DNA of 64,000 nucleotides from the NCBI GenBank assembly GCA_016182785.1, contig JACPFU010000007.1:45206-109205 (forward strand), in the 5' to 3' direction. This stretch comes from Lysobacterales bacterium. GTDB taxonomy: Bacteria; Pseudomonadota; Gammaproteobacteria; Xanthomonadales; Ahniellaceae. This document shows positions 8,810 to 17,031 of this stretch, piece after piece. A program made the translations under genes and the position numbers. The stretch's first letter is position 1; each line of letters starts with the position of its first letter. Under the pieces are notes generated by a model. It was not told the DNA's origin. It did not search any database and saw only the letters and a list, made by a program, of their open reading frames with translations.

Positions 8810-9379
8810 TCAGGCAGCGGACCGCACCGCCGCCAGCACGCGTGCGCTGACCTCGGCCAGTTCGCCGACGCCATCGACCTCGACCAGCTTGCCCGTGCGG
8901 GCATAGAACGCGGCGACCGGCGCGGTTTGTTCGGCATAGACCGCGAGGCGGCCGCGGACCACGTCGGGATTGTCGTCCTTGCGGCCCTCGGCGGCGAAGC
9001 GCTTGGCACAGCGTTCGAGGATCGCCTCGTTCGGCACGTTGAGCTTGACCACGACATCGAGCGGCTGGTCGATGCGCGCGAGCAGCGCGCCGAGCGCGTC
9101 GGCCTGCGCCAGGTTGCGCGGGTAGCCGTCGAGGATGAAGCCGGGCGCGGCATCGGCTTCGGCGAGACGGTCTTCGAGCATGCCGAGCACGAGTTCGTCG
9201 GAGACCAGTTGCCCGGCTTCCATCACCGCCTTGGCCTTGAGCCCGAGCGCAGTGCCGCGCGCGACGTGTCCGCGCAGCAGGTCGCCGGTGGAGATATGCG
9301 GGATGCCGAAGGTGCTCTTGAGGAGCGTCGCCTGCGTGCCCTTGCCGGAGCCGGGCGCGCCGAAAAACACGATGCGCAT
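8810..9379 (-). CDS. adk: Adenylate kinase
   Basis: Adenylate kinase interconverts ATP plus AMP and 2 ADP in the cytosol. The 189-residue protein starts MRIVFFGAPGSGKGTQ, giving the P-loop GAPGSGKGT at residues 7-15, then the AMP-binding block STGDLLR and FILDGYPR. The lid region is short (GRKDDNP, no Cys), so this is the short form without a zinc lid. The ORF is open further upstream, but the ATG at 9379 matches the conserved N-terminus. It converges on the TusA-like gene with one base between them. Confidence 0.97.
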   Translation of the reverse strand: MRIVFFGAPGSGKGTQATLLKSTFGIPHISTGDLLRGHVARGTALGLKAKAVMEAGQLVSDELVLGMLEDRLAEADAAPGFILDGYPRNLAQADALGALLARIDQPLDVVVKLNVPNEAILERCAKRFAAEGRKDDNPDVVRGRLAVYAEQTAPVAAFYARTGKLVEVDGVGELAEVSARVLAAVRSAA

Positions 9380-9593
9380 GAGTAGTCCAGGACGGTCGAA
9401 CCAGGCGCAACAACGAGGCTGGGCGCGGGTCGGGTGGAAGGGGATGGCGGCACCGTAGCGGCTGGCCTGTCCTGCGTCAATGAACGTGCCGGGGCGTTTC
9501 CGCGGGCCGAATTCGTGGCTGCGCAGTGCCGCCGCCGCGGGCATGCAGGTATGCGATCATGCGGCGCTTCCACCGCCACAGTGCCCGAAGCCG

Positions 9594-10655
9594 ATGACCA
9601 CCAAGACGTTCGTGAAGCCCCTCTCCGCGATGGAGGCCCGCTTCGAGGCACAGAAGATCGCGTTCGGCCCGGTGGTGTTCCAGTGCGTGCGCATCGCGCG
9701 CCAGTGGGGCGTGCTGGCACGGCTCGACCAGGCAGCCGCGGGCTGCAGCATCGCCGAACTGGCGCAGCAATTGCAGCGCAGCGAATACGCGCTGAGCGTG
9801 CTGCTCGAAACCTGTCTGAGCGCCGGTGTGGTCAGCCTCGACGACGACCGCTACCGCATCGAGAAGACCGGGCAGCTGCTGCTGCACGACGAGCTGACGC
9901 GGGTGAATCTCGAGTTCGTGCAGGAGATCTGCTACGCCGGCATGGCCGACCTCGAGGCCGCGCTGATCGAGGCGCGCCCGGCCGGTCTGCACCATCTGGG
10001 TCCGTGGCCGACGGTGTATCCGGGCCTGCGTGACCTGCCCGCAGCGGCCAAGCGCGCCTGGTTCGACTTCGATCACCACTACTCCGATTCGGCGTTCGCG
10101 ATGGCGCTTCCGCACGTGTTCGCCAAGCGCCCGGCGCGACTGATGGACATCGGCGCCAACACCGGCAAGTGGGCGCGGCATTGCCTGGAATACGACGCGT
10201 CGGTGCACCTGACCCTGGTCGACCTGCCGGAGCAAATCGGTGTCGCGCGCGCCAACCTGCAGGACCACGCGCCGCGCGTCGACTACTGCGAGGTCGACGT
10301 GCTCGATGCCGCCACGCCGTTCCCGGGCGGCCAGGACGCGATCTGGATGAGCCAGTTCCTGAGCTGCTTCAGCACCGCGACCATGGCCACGATCCTGCGC
10401 CGCGCCGCCGCCAGCCTGAATCCGGACGGGCGCGTGTTCGTGCTCGACACCTTCTGGGATCGGCAGCGCTTCGACATCGCCGCCTACTGCATCATCAACA
10501 CCTCGCCGTACTTCACCGCGATCGCCAACGGCGTCAGCAAGATGTACCGGGCGCAGGAGTACATCGAACTGGCGACGGCCGCCGGGCTGCGCCTGGTCGA
10601 CATTCGCGACGACATCGGACTCAGCCACAGCCTGCTCAGTTTCACGCGCGCCTGA
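9594..10655 (+). CDS. SAM-dependent O-methyltransferase-like protein
   Basis: The 353-residue protein has a helical, winged-helix-like N-terminal half (residues 30-110, dimerisation type) and a C-terminal Rossmann methyltransferase domain with motif I LMDIGANTGKWA near residue 183, followed by VDLPEQ at the end of strand beta-2. This order is that of plant-type and hydroxyneurosporene-type O-methyltransferases. The start at 9594 leaves out 38 upstream codons that are not protein-like; the ribosome site there is weak. The substrate is unknown. Some aryl polyene pathways methylate the aryl head group, and the pigment operon starts less than 4 kb downstream, so a link is possible but not shown. 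Confidence 0.82.
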   Translation: MTTKTFVKPLSAMEARFEAQKIAFGPVVFQCVRIARQWGVLARLDQAAAGCSIAELAQQLQRSEYALSVLLETCLSAGVVSLDDDRYRIEKTGQLLLHDELTRVNLEFVQEICYAGMADLEAALIEARPAGLHHLGPWPTVYPGLRDLPAAAKRAWFDFDHHYSDSAFAMALPHVFAKRPARLMDIGANTGKWARHCLEYDASVHLTLVDLPEQIGVARANLQDHAPRVDYCEVDVLDAATPFPGGQDAIWMSQFLSCFSTATMATILRRAAASLNPDGRVFVLDTFWDRQRFDIAAYCIINTSPYFTAIANGVSKMYRAQEYIELATAAGLRLVDIRDDIGLSHSLLSFTRA

Positions 10656-10697
10656 GGCCGGCGCGCAGCCAACGCACACCGCAACAAGGAGGAACAC

Positions 10698-11966
10698 ATG
10701 GGCGCGGGAAACCTGCTGTACGCCCAGTCGGGCGGCCCGACTGCTGTGATCAACGCCACCGCCGCCGGCGTGCTCGACGCCGCGCGCAAGCAGCGCAAGA
10801 CGATCGGCAAGGTATTCGCCGCGCGCAACGGCATCCTCGGCGCGTTGCGCGAGCAGCTCTACGATCTGTCTGCGTTCGACGCCGCGCGCACGCGGCAATT
10901 GCGCACCACACCGGGTAGCGCCTTTGGTTCCTGTCGCTTCAAGCTCAAGGGCATCGACGAGAGCCGCGCCCACTACGAACGCCTGATCGCGGTCTGTCGC
11001 GCGCACGACATCCGCTACTTCCTCTACAACGGTGGCAACGACTCGGCCGACACCGCCCACAAGATCTCGCAGATCGCCGAGCAGCTGGGCTACGGCCTGC
11101 ATGCCATCGGCGTGCCGAAGACGGTCGACAATGATCTGGTCATCACCGACAACTGCCCCGGTTTCGGTTCGGCGGCGAAATACACCGCGATCTCGATGCT
11201 CGAAGCCAGCATCGACGTCGAGGCGATGTTCGACTCCTCGACCAAGGTATTCGTGCTCGAAGTGATGGGCCGCCACGCCGGCTGGCTTGCCGCTGCGGCC
11301 GGGTTGGCGGGCAACAGCGCGGACGAGCCGCCGCAGATCATCCTGTTTCCGGAAGTGCCGTTCGACGAAGCCCGGTTCCTGGCCGCGGTGAAGCGCAGTG
11401 TCGAGCGCAACGGCTACTGCTCGATCGCGGTCTCCGAAGGCGTGCGCTACGCCGACGGCAGGTTGCTCGCCGAGGCCGGCACGCGCGATGCGTTCGGCCA
11501 TGCCCAACTCGGCGGCGCCGGCGAGCTGATCGCCAAACTCGTGCGCGACCGTCATGGCTACAAGTACCACTTCGCGGTGCCCGACTACCTGCAACGCGCG
11601 GCCCGCCACATCGCCTCGAAGACCGACGACGAGCAGGCCTACGCCGTCGGCGTCGCGGCGGTGCAGTACGCCGCAGCCGGCATGAACGCGGTGATGCCGA
11701 TCATCCGCCGCGTTGCGCAGTCGCCGTACCGCTGGAAGATCGAGCCGGCACCGCTGGCGAAGATCGCCAACCACGAGAAAATGATGCCGAAGAACTTCAT
11801 CCGCGCCGATGGCTACGGCATCACCAAGGCCTGCCGCAACTACCTCGAACCGCTGATCGCCGGCGAAGCCTGCCCGCCCTACGCCCGCGGCATCCCGAGC
11901 TACCTGCGCGTGCCGCGCAAGTTCATCAAACGCAAGCTCGCGGAGTATGTGGTCGCGGACAAGTGA
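10698..11966 (+). CDS. pfp: PPi-dependent 6-phosphofructokinase
   Basis: The enzyme reversibly phosphorylates fructose 6-phosphate with pyrophosphate instead of ATP. The 422-residue protein has the phosphofructokinase fold signatures SGGPTAVINA (residues 11-20), GGND at 112-115, PKTVDND at 140-146 and MGRHAGWLA. The Asp in GGND and the Lys in PKTVDND occupy the two positions where ATP enzymes have Gly, which is the known marker of PPi use. A strong ribosome site AAGGAGG precedes the ATG. PPi-PFK is typical of Xanthomonadales that lack an ATP enzyme. Use of PPi links it to the pyrophosphatases encoded at 34942 and 38611. Confidence 0.94.
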   Translation: MGAGNLLYAQSGGPTAVINATAAGVLDAARKQRKTIGKVFAARNGILGALREQLYDLSAFDAARTRQLRTTPGSAFGSCRFKLKGIDESRAHYERLIAVCRAHDIRYFLYNGGNDSADTAHKISQIAEQLGYGLHAIGVPKTVDNDLVITDNCPGFGSAAKYTAISMLEASIDVEAMFDSSTKVFVLEVMGRHAGWLAAAAGLAGNSADEPPQIILFPEVPFDEARFLAAVKRSVERNGYCSIAVSEGVRYADGRLLAEAGTRDAFGHAQLGGAGELIAKLVRDRHGYKYHFAVPDYLQRAARHIASKTDDEQAYAVGVAAVQYAAAGMNAVMPIIRRVAQSPYRWKIEPAPLAKIANHEKMMPKNFIRADGYGITKACRNYLEPLIAGEACPPYARGIPSYLRVPRKFIKRKLAEYVVADK

Positions 11967-12043
11967 GCGACGGTGCACGTGGTATTCGGGTTACCATGCC
12001 GTGCCGGGCGAATTCCGGTCTGGGCCCAGCAGACGGAGGGTAT

Positions 12044-12274
12044 ATGGCAACGATCAAGAAGCGGGCAAAGGCACCCGCGCGCAAGTCCGCCGCTGCAGCA
12101 CGCGAGCGGGTCGCGGTCGTGCTCTCTCCGGAACAGGCGGTCAGTGCGTATTTTCGCGACCATCCGAAACCGGCGAGTGCCGGCCCGATTCGCGCCGCTG
12201 ACACCGCATCCGGTCGTGGTTTGGTGAAGTTCCGGATGGGTGCCAGCGCACTCAGGGTCGCCAAGGCCCGGTGA
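12044..12274 (+). CDS. Small basic protein paired with NCPFD protein
   Basis: This 76-residue protein has a Lys/Arg/Ala-rich first 25 residues and a second half with LSPEQAVSAYFRDHPKP and a basic end. No known family was recognised. GGAGG lies 5 bases before the ATG at 12044; a GTG at 11963 that overlaps the pfp stop would give a longer 103-residue form, which is less likely. The next gene starts three bases after its stop, so the two form a tight pair. A small, basic, DNA- or RNA-binding partner or antitoxin would fit, but this is inference from size, charge and position only. Confidence 0.65.
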   Translation: MATIKKRAKAPARKSAAAARERVAVVLSPEQAVSAYFRDHPKPASAGPIRAADTASGRGLVKFRMGASALRVAKAR

Positions 12275-12277
12275 CGC

Positions 12278-12904
12278 GTGGCGCGAGGGACTCGCAGGGT
12301 ATTCATCAATTGCCCATTCGACTCCGCATACTGGCCGCTGATGGAGGCGCTCGTGTTCGGTGTGGTTGGCTGTGGCTTCGAGCCGGTCTCCGCGTTGCAG
12401 GAAGGGGACAGCGGCGCGCCGCGCATCGAACGGATTGCGCGGTTGATCGCAAGCGCGCAATTCGGCATCCACGATCTTTCCCGGGTTGGTCTGGACGATC
12501 GCAGTGGTCTGCCCAGATTCAACATGCCGTTTGAACTGGGGATGGACTTGGGCTGCCGAGCATTTGGTTCGAAGGCTCAGCGACGCAAGAAGATCCTGAT
12601 CCTCGACTCGGAGCGTTACCGCTACCAGGTTTTCCTGTCAGATATCGCTGGGCAGGACATTCGCGATCACGGCAACAGCATCTCGCGTCTGTTCAAGATC
12701 GTGCGAGAGTTTCTGGGTTCGCGAGCACACGCCAGAGTCACGCCCGGGCAGCGATGGCTGGAGACCCAGTTCCAGGCATTCACCGACGCATTGCCAAGCC
12801 TCTGTGAACGGTCTGGCCTGGAGCGGCAAGCGCTGGCATTCCCCGATTTTGTCCGATACGCCACGTCCTGGGTGGCCCGGGCGCGGAAGCCTGACGGCGC
12901 GTGA
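12278..12904 (+). CDS. NCPFD/NMPFELG protein, TIR/NDT-like Rossmann fold (putative)
   Basis: The 208-residue protein starts with GTG at 12278. It has a set of motifs that I know from many uncharacterised bacterial proteins: RVFINCPFD (residues 7-15), CGFEP, IHDLSR at 64-69, RFNMPFELG at 80-88 and SDIAGQDIR at 121-129. The strand-loop start, the central Asp-Leu-Ser segment and the acidic NMPFELG block resemble the order of nucleotide-base hydrolase/transferase folds of the nucleoside deoxyribosyltransferase and TIR group, in which a Glu is catalytic (E86 would be the candidate). No membrane segment or signal is seen. It forms a pair with the small basic gene just upstream. A role in NAD/nucleotide cleavage or phage defence is a hypothesis. 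Confidence 0.75.
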   Translation: MARGTRRVFINCPFDSAYWPLMEALVFGVVGCGFEPVSALQEGDSGAPRIERIARLIASAQFGIHDLSRVGLDDRSGLPRFNMPFELGMDLGCRAFGSKAQRRKKILILDSERYRYQVFLSDIAGQDIRDHGNSISRLFKIVREFLGSRAHARVTPGQRWLETQFQAFTDALPSLCERSGLERQALAFPDFVRYATSWVARARKPDGA

Positions 12905-13064
12905 TCATGTCGGAGGACCAATGCTGCGAACTGCAGCGTGACAATCAGCAGACGGCGGGCCGGTCCGTCGTCAGGTCAGGTGCGGGGGCGCCTGGCCGGG
13001 AGACCGGCGTAATTCTGGAATGGGTAACCAATTGGGGGCAGTGATGTTGTCGAGCAGGAATTGG

Positions 13065-13850
13065 ATGAAGTGCATGCTGTTGGCGTGGGCGATGTGGGCG
13101 GCGGTGGCCGTGGCCGCGGAGGAGGCCAAGCCGATGACCAATGCCGATGTGCTGTCGATGGTGGAGGCGAAGCTGCCGGAGTCGACGATCGTGCTGGCGG
13201 TGGCGGGAGCGAAACCCGATTTCGATACCAGCGCCGCGGGCCTGATCGAACTCTCGAAGCGCAAGGTGCCGACGGCCATCGTCGAGGCGATGATCAAGGC
13301 AGCATCGGGTGGCGGCACGGCGCAGGCAGCACAGGGCGATGGAATCTCGCCCGAGGAGATCAGCGTCGACGATGGCACCAGCGTGCAACAGATGCGCTAC
13401 CTGACGCCGAACATGCGCCAGGCGGTGCGCGCCTTCGGTTATGGCGGCGTCGCGCAATACGCTTCGTTGAACGGAGCGACCGCGGCTCTGCGTCTTGCGT
13501 CGAACCAGCCGCGCTTCGTGGTGGCGGTGCCGAAGAATGCGCAGGCGCAAAGTTACGTCACGCTGGTGAACCTGGCGGTCCGGCGCAACGGCACGCGCGA
13601 GGTCATGGTCGGTGGCGGCTATCTGAGCTATTCCACCGGCATCAACAAGGACCGCGTGGTGGCGATGAGCGACCGCACGCTCGACGACCAGTCGCGCGCG
13701 CCCACGGGCTACGAACTGCACGAAATCGCGCCAGCGGCGGAACTCGCTCCGGGCGAATATGCGGTCGTGCTCTACAACAGCGAAGTCAAGGTTGCCGGCT
13801 GGTTCGTCTCCGGCCGCGACAGCTACTTCGACTTCGGGATTGATGGCTGA
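13065..13850 (+). CDS. Secreted hypothetical protein
   Basis: The ATG at 13065 is chosen because AGGA ends 5 bases before it and the product then has a compact signal peptide, MKCMLLAWAMWAAVAVAA, cleaved before EEAKP. Earlier ATGs at 13020 and 13044 are also in frame. The mature protein first has a helical segment (MTNADVLSMVEAKLPESTIV and IELSKRKVPTAIVEAMI), a pattern often seen in proteins that respond to a small stimulus region, then a beta-rich domain rich in conserved aromatic and Gly residues (VGGGYLSYSTG, APGEYAVVLYN). It probably sits in the periplasm. No enzyme motif is seen and the family is unknown to me. Confidence 0.7.
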   Translation: MKCMLLAWAMWAAVAVAAEEAKPMTNADVLSMVEAKLPESTIVLAVAGAKPDFDTSAAGLIELSKRKVPTAIVEAMIKAASGGGTAQAAQGDGISPEEISVDDGTSVQQMRYLTPNMRQAVRAFGYGGVAQYASLNGATAALRLASNQPRFVVAVPKNAQAQSYVTLVNLAVRRNGTREVMVGGGYLSYSTGINKDRVVAMSDRTLDDQSRAPTGYELHEIAPAAELAPGEYAVVLYNSEVKVAGWFVSGRDSYFDFGIDG

Positions 13851-13858
13851 GCCTGCGC

Positions 13859-13919
13859 TCCGGCGGTTGGCCGCCGGACGCCTCCGACCACCGCCGCGTT
13901 GAATTGCGGCGGTGGTCGG
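13859..13919. terminator. Two stable hairpins downstream of secreted-protein gene
   Basis: Two perfect stem-loops follow the stop at 13850. The first has 8-base arms TCCGGCGG (13859-13866) and CCGCCGGA (13871-13878) around TTGG. The second has 14-base arms at 13884-13897 and 13906-13919 (CCGACCACCGCCGC and its complement) around an 8-base loop. There is no T tract after either, so they may act as Rho-assisted terminators, mRNA stabilisers or a REP-like element. They lie between two rightward genes. Confidence 0.5.
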
Positions 13920-14000
13920 CGACGGGGCTTCCGGGAGTTTCGAGGACCGGTGCCATCTTCTGCTGCAGGCTTCGCCGCAGGCAGTTTCCCGGGCCGTACC

Positions 14001-14222
14001 ATGATCCATCGCCATCTCAACCATCAGGATTTCACCCTCGCCGCGATCGATGATCTGATCGCGCGCGGGCGACGTTCGGATTGGGCGGAGTTGTACCGGG
14101 CGTTGCTGGCCGATCCGGCCGTGGCGGCCAAGGTGTTGCAGGTCTGCGCGCCGAAGATTGTCGATCCCTATGCGCAGCGCTATCACTTCTGGAATGGCTA
14201 TGTCTCGCGCCGACGCGCCTGA
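14001..14222 (+). CDS. Small hypothetical protein (73 aa)
   Basis: The protein reads as a compact helical unit with FTLAAIDDLIARGRRSDWAE, then LLADPAVAAKVLQVC, and a conserved-looking end DPYAQRYHFW. I have the impression of similar short proteins in many proteobacteria, some encoded next to nucleotidyltransferase (AbiEii-type) toxins as possible antitoxins, but this could not be checked and no such toxin follows here. No clear ribosome site precedes the ATG at 14001; the codon pattern and aromatic-rich ending still suggest a real gene. It lies between the hairpins at 13859-13919 and the pigment operon. Confidence 0.6.
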   Translation: MIHRHLNHQDFTLAAIDDLIARGRRSDWAELYRALLADPAVAAKVLQVCAPKIVDPYAQRYHFWNGYVSRRRA

Positions 14223-14437
14223 TCGGACCGGCGGACGATGCTGCTGAGGCCAGTGGAGTGGCGGCCGCACGGTAGCGACCGGTTCCTGGGGCCGGTGCCT
14301 CACGCCACCACGGCCGGTTTGCGGCGGTTCTGCTAGCATGCCGGCCCTTCCGGGGGCTGCCTGCATCGAGGTGTTCGGGGTGACATGAGGTCGCCGCGAG
14401 TGCCGGGCATGCCATTTTCCCAGCCTGCACGAACGTC

Positions 14438-15181
14438 ATGGATCCTCGCTTCACCCTCCACCAATGGGCTGCCTGGGCGCCGGGCCTGACTGATTCTGCC
14501 GCGTGGCAGGACTGGTTTGCGGCGCCGTGCGCGGTGGTCGGGGAAGACCTGCCCGTGCTCAGCGAGATGCCGGCGATGATGCGGCGTCGGGTCGAGCGCT
14601 TGGGGCGTGCGGCGTTGCAGGTTGCGTATCGGGCGCTGCAGGGTGCGCCGGCCTGCCCGGCGGTGTTCGCGTCGCGCTACGGCGACATGCAGCGCTCGGT
14701 CGACCTGATGCGACAACTGGCGAACGACGGCGCGGTGTCGCCGACCGCGTTCAGCATGTCGGTGCACAACGCGTTCGCGGCGCTGTTCTCGATCGCGCGC
14801 GGCGACCGCTCCAACTACAGCGCGGTGGCGGCCGGTGCCGAGACCGCGGAATGTGCGCTGGTCGAGGCCATCGGCCTGCTCGCCGAGGGCGCGCCCGAGG
14901 TGCTGGTGGTCTATTACGACGAACCGCTGCCAGAACCGTTGCAGGGTTTCTCGCCGCCGGGCGAGTTCCTGCGTGCCTGGGCCTGCCGCATCGGCCCGGC
15001 CACCGAGTCCGGCATCGGCTACACGTTGCAGGCGCCGGTTGCGCCAGCGGATGTCGACGCCGACGCTGATGCGACCACCGCGATCCCCGCCGACCTGCAA
15101 CTGCTGCGCTTTCTCACCGGAGCGCAGGCATCGCACCGGCGCGTGGTCGAGGGCCGCCAGTGGTTATGGAGGCGCGCGTGA
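14438..15181 (+). CDS. Ketosynthase-like protein, aryl polyene cluster
   Basis: The 247-residue protein corresponds to the N-terminal ketoacyl-synthase-like domain found as the first gene of many aryl polyene and xanthomonadin clusters (Ketoacyl-synt_2 type). It has VFASRYGDMQRSVDLM, TAFSMSVHNA and YSAVAAGAETAECAL; the position of the catalytic Cys is not occupied and the C-terminal half with the two His residues is absent. It is therefore probably a chain-length or structural partner of the true ketosynthases encoded at 24335 and 26704. It is the first gene of a 17-gene rightward operon, and its stop overlaps the next start (GTGA). The 215 bases upstream should hold the promoter; an extended -10-like TGCTAGCAT at 14331-14339 is the only hint. 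Confidence 0.85.
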   Translation: MDPRFTLHQWAAWAPGLTDSAAWQDWFAAPCAVVGEDLPVLSEMPAMMRRRVERLGRAALQVAYRALQGAPACPAVFASRYGDMQRSVDLMRQLANDGAVSPTAFSMSVHNAFAALFSIARGDRSNYSAVAAGAETAECALVEAIGLLAEGAPEVLVVYYDEPLPEPLQGFSPPGEFLRAWACRIGPATESGIGYTLQAPVAPADVDADADATTAIPADLQLLRFLTGAQASHRRVVEGRQWLWRRA

Positions 15182-15960
15182 TCGCGCCGTTCGATCGCGG
15201 CTGGCGCGTGATCGCGACCGGCATCGCGTTCTCGACCTTTGGCATCGGCGGCTTGCTGCTGCGGCTGGTCTACTTTCCCCTGCTCGATCTCGCGGTCCGC
15301 GACCGTGCGCGCAAGGCCCGGCTGGCGCGGGCGATGGTGAAGCGCAGTTTCGCCGGACACATCGAGCTGATGCGCGTGCTCGGCATCCTGCGCTACACCA
15401 TCACCGGCGCCGAGAAACTGCGCCGCGAGGGCCTGCTGATCCTGGCCAACCATCCGACCCTGATCGATGTCGTGTTCCTGGTTTCGCTGGTGCCGAACGC
15501 CGACTGCGTGGTCAAGTCGCGCCTCGCGCGCAATCCGTTCACGCGCGGCCCGGTGCGCGCGACCAACTACCTCTGCAACGACTCCGGCGCCGGCCTGATC
15601 GAGGACTGCATCCGCTCGATCCGCGCCGGCAGCAATCTGGTGATCTTCCCGGAGGGCACGCGCACGCCGCTCGATGGCAGTACGCACCTGCAGCGCGGCG
15701 CCGCGAATGTCGCGGTGCGTGGCGGCATCGATGTCACCCCGGTGCTGATCGACTGCCGCCCGCGCAGCCTGACCAAGGGCCTGCCGTGGTGGCGGGTGCC
15801 GGCAAGGCGCATGCAGTTCAGCATCGAAGTGCGCGACGATATCGCCGTGCAGCCGTTCCTGGTCGCGGCCGAGGGCGAAGCCGCACTCGCGGCACGGCGC
15901 CTGACCGACCACCTGCAATCCTATTTCGAGACGGAGAAACCCGCCCATGCCGGCGCTTGA
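15178..15960 (+). CDS. PlsC-type lysophospholipid acyltransferase, aryl polyene cluster
   Basis: This 260-residue enzyme of the 1-acyl-glycerol-phosphate acyltransferase family has the catalytic NHPTLID (HX4D) block and FPEGTRT substrate block in the right order, preceded by a membrane segment (about residues 12-35). In aryl polyene clusters such enzymes are thought to transfer an acyl chain to a lipid or sugar anchor of the pigment. The GTG at 15178 is chosen because GGAGG lies 5 bases before it and it overlaps the preceding stop. An ATG at 15166 would add four residues. Confidence 0.9.
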   Translation: MIAPFDRGWRVIATGIAFSTFGIGGLLLRLVYFPLLDLAVRDRARKARLARAMVKRSFAGHIELMRVLGILRYTITGAEKLRREGLLILANHPTLIDVVFLVSLVPNADCVVKSRLARNPFTRGPVRATNYLCNDSGAGLIEDCIRSIRAGSNLVIFPEGTRTPLDGSTHLQRGAANVAVRGGIDVTPVLIDCRPRSLTKGLPWWRVPARRMQFSIEVRDDIAVQPFLVAAEGEAALAARRLTDHLQSYFETEKPAHAGA

Positions 15961-16207
15961 AGACGAAATCAAATCCCTGATCATCGAGGCCTTGAACCTC
16001 GAAGACCTCACCCCAGCCGACATCGACACCGAAGCGCCGCTGTTCGGCGAGGGCCTCGGGCTCGACTCGATCGACGCGCTCGAACTTGGGCTCGCGCTGC
16101 AGCGTCGCTACGGCCTCAGCCTGAGCGCCGATTCCGCCGAGACCAGGCGCCATTTCGCCAGTGTGCGTGCGCTCGCCGACTTCGTCGCCGCCGGCCGCAG
16201 CAAGTGA
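15947..16207 (+). CDS. Acyl carrier protein 1, aryl polyene cluster
   Basis: The 86-residue acidic protein has the phosphopantetheine attachment motif GLDSIDALEL with the modified Ser at about residue 44, in the normal four-helix ACP layout. It would carry the growing polyene chain. It overlaps the acyltransferase gene by 14 bases and is followed by a second ACP after a 16-base gap. Paired ACPs are standard in aryl polyene loci. Confidence 0.93.
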   Translation: MPALEDEIKSLIIEALNLEDLTPADIDTEAPLFGEGLGLDSIDALELGLALQRRYGLSLSADSAETRRHFASVRALADFVAAGRSK

Positions 16208-16223
16208 TCCACGGAAGCCCGTC

Positions 16224-16481
16224 ATGACCCGACAAGAATTGTTCGACCAGCTCAGCACGATCCTGCAGCAGACCTTCGACATCAGCCCCGAGCGGATCAA
16301 GCCCGAGTCGCGCCTGTTCGAGGATCTGGACATCGACAGCATCGACGCCGTGGACCTGATCGTGAAACTCAAGCCGCTGGTCGGCAAGCGCCTGCAACCG
16401 GATGCGTTCAAGTCGGTGCGCACGCTCGACGATGTCGTCAACGCGTTGCAGGGCCTGCTGGACGAACCCGCGGCGGGTTGA
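16224..16481 (+). CDS. Acyl carrier protein 2, aryl polyene cluster
   Basis: This second ACP is 85 residues long with the motif DIDSIDAVDL, whose Ser takes the phosphopantetheine arm. It differs clearly from the first ACP (DISPERIKPESRLFEDLDID before the Ser), so it is not a recent duplicate and likely has a distinct step such as loading the aryl starter unit. It sits 16 bases after the first ACP and 7 bases before the next gene. Confidence 0.93.
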   Translation: MTRQELFDQLSTILQQTFDISPERIKPESRLFEDLDIDSIDAVDLIVKLKPLVGKRLQPDAFKSVRTLDDVVNALQGLLDEPAAG

Positions 16482-16488
16482 GCGCGCG

Positions 16489-17031
16489 ATGCGCGTCGTG
16501 CTGGTCTCGGTGTTGATGCTTGCCTACCCGGGGCTGGTGTACTTCGGGCTGGCGCGCTTCGAGCCGCGCGTGATCGCGCTGCTGCTGGCGGCGGTGGCGC
16601 TGCTGCGTGCGCTGGCGACGCGCGAGCGCGTCTGGATGGTGGCGGCTGCCGGCGGCATCGCGCTGTCGCTGATCGCCGCAGCTGCGAATGACGCGACTGC
16701 ACTCAAGCTGTACCCGGTGCTGGTCAATGCCAGCCTGCTGGTGTTGTTCGCTGCCAGCCTGCTGCATCCACCCAGCCTGATCGAACGCCTGGCGCGGCTG
16801 CAACAGCCCGACCTGCCACCGGCTGCGGTGGCGTACACGCGCCGCGTCACCCAGGTCTGGTGCGGGTTCTTCGTGCTCAACGGTTCGATCGCGCTGTACA
16901 CGGCGCTGTATGCGAGCGCCGCGCTTTGGGCGCTGTACAACGGCCTGGTCGCGTACCTGCTGATGGGCGTGCTGTTCGCCGGAGAGTGGTTGGTGCGTCG
17001 GCGCGTGCGCGGGGTGGTTGCGCATGGCTGA
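16489..17031 (+). CDS. Membrane protein (COG4648-like), aryl polyene cluster
   Basis: The 180-residue protein has five or so hydrophobic segments (residues 3-20, 24-42, 48-66, 74-88, 120-165) and the segment TRRVTQVWCGFFVLNGSIAL that I associate with the small inner-membrane protein regularly found between the ACPs and the AMP-ligase in aryl polyene loci. Its molecular function is unknown. It overlaps the AMP-ligase gene by 8 bases, which supports co-translation. Confidence 0.8.
   Translation: MRVVLVSVLMLAYPGLVYFGLARFEPRVIALLLAAVALLRALATRERVWMVAAAGGIALSLIAAAANDATALKLYPVLVNASLLVLFAASLLHPPSLIERLARLQQPDLPPAAVAYTRRVTQVWCGFFVLNGSIALYTALYASAALWALYNGLVAYLLMGVLFAGEWLVRRRVRGVVAHG

Noticed and set aside
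9477..11978. 833-codon frame opposite the methyltransferase and pfp genes
   Set aside because: Two well-identified genes lie on the other strand. The translation is repetitive and has no domain.
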